A stretch of 64,000 nt of DNA from Pyrodictiaceae archaeon (GTDB lineage Archaea > Thermoproteota > Thermoprotei_A > Sulfolobales > Pyrodictiaceae): the NCBI GenBank assembly GCA_027036135.1, contig JALVSY010000030.1:124001-188000 (forward strand). The letters are read 5' to 3'. Positions within the stretch are counted from its first letter, which is position 1, and each line of letters starts with the position of its first letter. A model generated the notes under the pieces. It ran no database searches. It was not told where the DNA came from and saw nothing but the letters and a program-made list of their open reading frames with translations. Positions 63,282 to 64,000 of the stretch are shown here, piece after piece. The position numbers and the translations under genes were made by a program.

Positions 63282-64000
63282 TTAGAGAAGTCCTAGGAGA
63301 AATGCTAGGCCTCCTAATAGGAATCCCGCTTTTAGAGCACTTCGAGCTTTCTTGGATGCTTCTATAAGGGATTCCTCATCACTATGTTTCAGTAATGCTG
63401 CTACAGAATACAGTATCGTTGCGTCAACACCAATAGCGAATACGAGATATAGGATATTGTATATCCTAGTGAACCATGGTAATGGACTTATTATAACGAC
63501 TAGCAGCAGTAAGATTGAAGCTATTATAGCTGCCTTTCTTGGTCCAAGAGTTACAGCTAGCGTATATATATTAGCATGCGCATCACCCTTTACATCTTCT
63601 ATTCCCTTTACTATTTCTCTTCCCAGTACAAGAAGGAACGCATAGAATACCGGTATGAGTACTAGTGCGGGTACTTGCTTATTAAGTACAACGGCTGCAA
63701 AGAAGCCGCCAAACAATATAGTCGCAGCAGACTCTACAGCAACTGATATATTCCCAATAAACCCGGTTCGCTTTATCCAACGTGAATATTCATGGACTAG
63801 TAAGGTGCTAATAAGGCTAAATACAAGTATATAGACGGAGTAGGCAGCACTAATCAGGAGGCCTCCAAGGAAAAGAGAGTATGCGAGTACACGTGCATCT
63901 CTACGTCTAACCGCCCCCCGAACTATTGGTCTCCAAGGCTTAGATATTGCGTCGGTCTCCACGTCATAATAGTCGTTTATTACATACCCTCCTGCCGCAA
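63282..64000 (-). CDS. UbiA-family geranylgeranyl transferase, probable DGGGP synthase, N-terminus cut off
   Basis: The frame is open to the right window edge, so about 239 residues of a larger protein are seen. The first Asp-rich motif, NDYYDVETDAISKPWRPIVR, lies near the edge, and the second appears as GREIVKGIEDVKGDAHAN. About seven membrane helices follow the first motif. This matches archaeal digeranylgeranylglyceryl phosphate synthase, which adds the second isoprenoid chain to membrane lipids. A quinone prenyltransferase is the alternative. The GTG at 63962 is internal, not the start. Confidence 0.85.
   Translation of the reverse strand, partial: AAGGYVINDYYDVETDAISKPWRPIVRGAVRRRDARVLAYSLFLGGLLISAAYSVYILVFSLISTLLVHEYSRWIKRTGFIGNISVAVESAATILFGGFFAAVVLNKQVPALVLIPVFYAFLLVLGREIVKGIEDVKGDAHANIYTLAVTLGPRKAAIIASILLLLVVIISPLPWFTRIYNILYLVFAIGVDATILYSVAALLKHSDEESLIEASKKARSALKAGFLLGGLAFLLGLL

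Overview
This window looks like chromosomal DNA of a hyperthermophilic crenarchaeon, probably a relative of the Desulfurococcales/Pyrodictiaceae. The information-processing genes are archaeal: SRP19, Rpo12, TFB, aIF1, L13e, class I LysRS, eukaryote-like GlyRS, tRNA-splicing endonuclease, fibrillarin, Nop5, deoxyhypusine synthase and diphthine synthase. Many starts are TTG or GTG. Starts either follow a GGAGG/GGTGA-type ribosome-binding site or lie about 25-30 bases after a TATA box (leaderless). A gene pair for di-myo-inositol phosphate, a hyperthermophile solute, supports the lifestyle. The genus assignment is inference.

Layout. 1-5 kb: end of a ThiS/MoaD-like gene, a hypothetical gene and a nucleoside-type ABC transporter (two permeases and a double ATPase). 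5-8.6 kb: L13e (frame broken), an Lrp regulator, DUF211, a MetRS-beta-like tRNA-binding protein and a saccharopine-dehydrogenase-like enzyme. 8.8-14.7 kb: an ABC/MacB-type export operon built around a 1292-residue extracellular protein of about ten 120-residue repeats. 14.7-26.7 kb: SRP19, a cysteine-synthase homologue that appears to start at AUU, CTP synthase, Fur, NfeD, a small membrane protein with TAG as its third codon, a GPN GTPase, a ThiR-like regulator, an M20 peptidase, DphB, a hexulose-phosphate-synthase homologue and then tRNA-Val. 27-31.4 kb: GTP-type PEP carboxykinase (frame broken), a structured RNA candidate, AcdB and the inositol-phosphate pair. 31.6-41.3 kb: an eight-CBS protein, an FAD oxidoreductase, a C/D box sRNA, aminopropyltransferase, LysRS, TFB, aIF1, Rpo12 and agmatinase. 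41.4-52.3 kb: GlyRS, helical proteins of unknown role, a radical-SAM/TRAM protein, EndA, a UbiX/UbiE pair, deoxyhypusine synthase and a RecB-like nuclease. 52.3-55.8 kb: a siroheme-dependent heme cluster (two radical-SAM enzymes flanking a fused AhbA-AhbB). 55.8-64 kb: a second C/D box sRNA, AspRS, fibrillarin/Nop5, Taw3 and a truncated UbiA-family lipid prenyltransferase.

Several pieces work together. Fibrillarin and Nop5 are the protein partners of C/D box guide RNAs, and two such RNA genes lie in the same window. The second carries a 12-base guide exactly complementary to the D-arm of the tRNA-Val encoded here. Agmatinase, aminopropyltransferase and deoxyhypusine synthase form a dispersed polyamine-to-hypusine route.

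Four coding anomalies are the most unusual features: frame breaks in L13e and PEPCK, the apparent AUU start, and the in-frame TAG at codon 3. Each could be a base-calling error, a real mutation or recoding, and the sequence alone cannot decide. No CRISPR array, insertion sequence or rRNA operon was seen. No gene-free stretch exceeds about 300 bases; the longest is 31384-31660, where I see nothing convincing.
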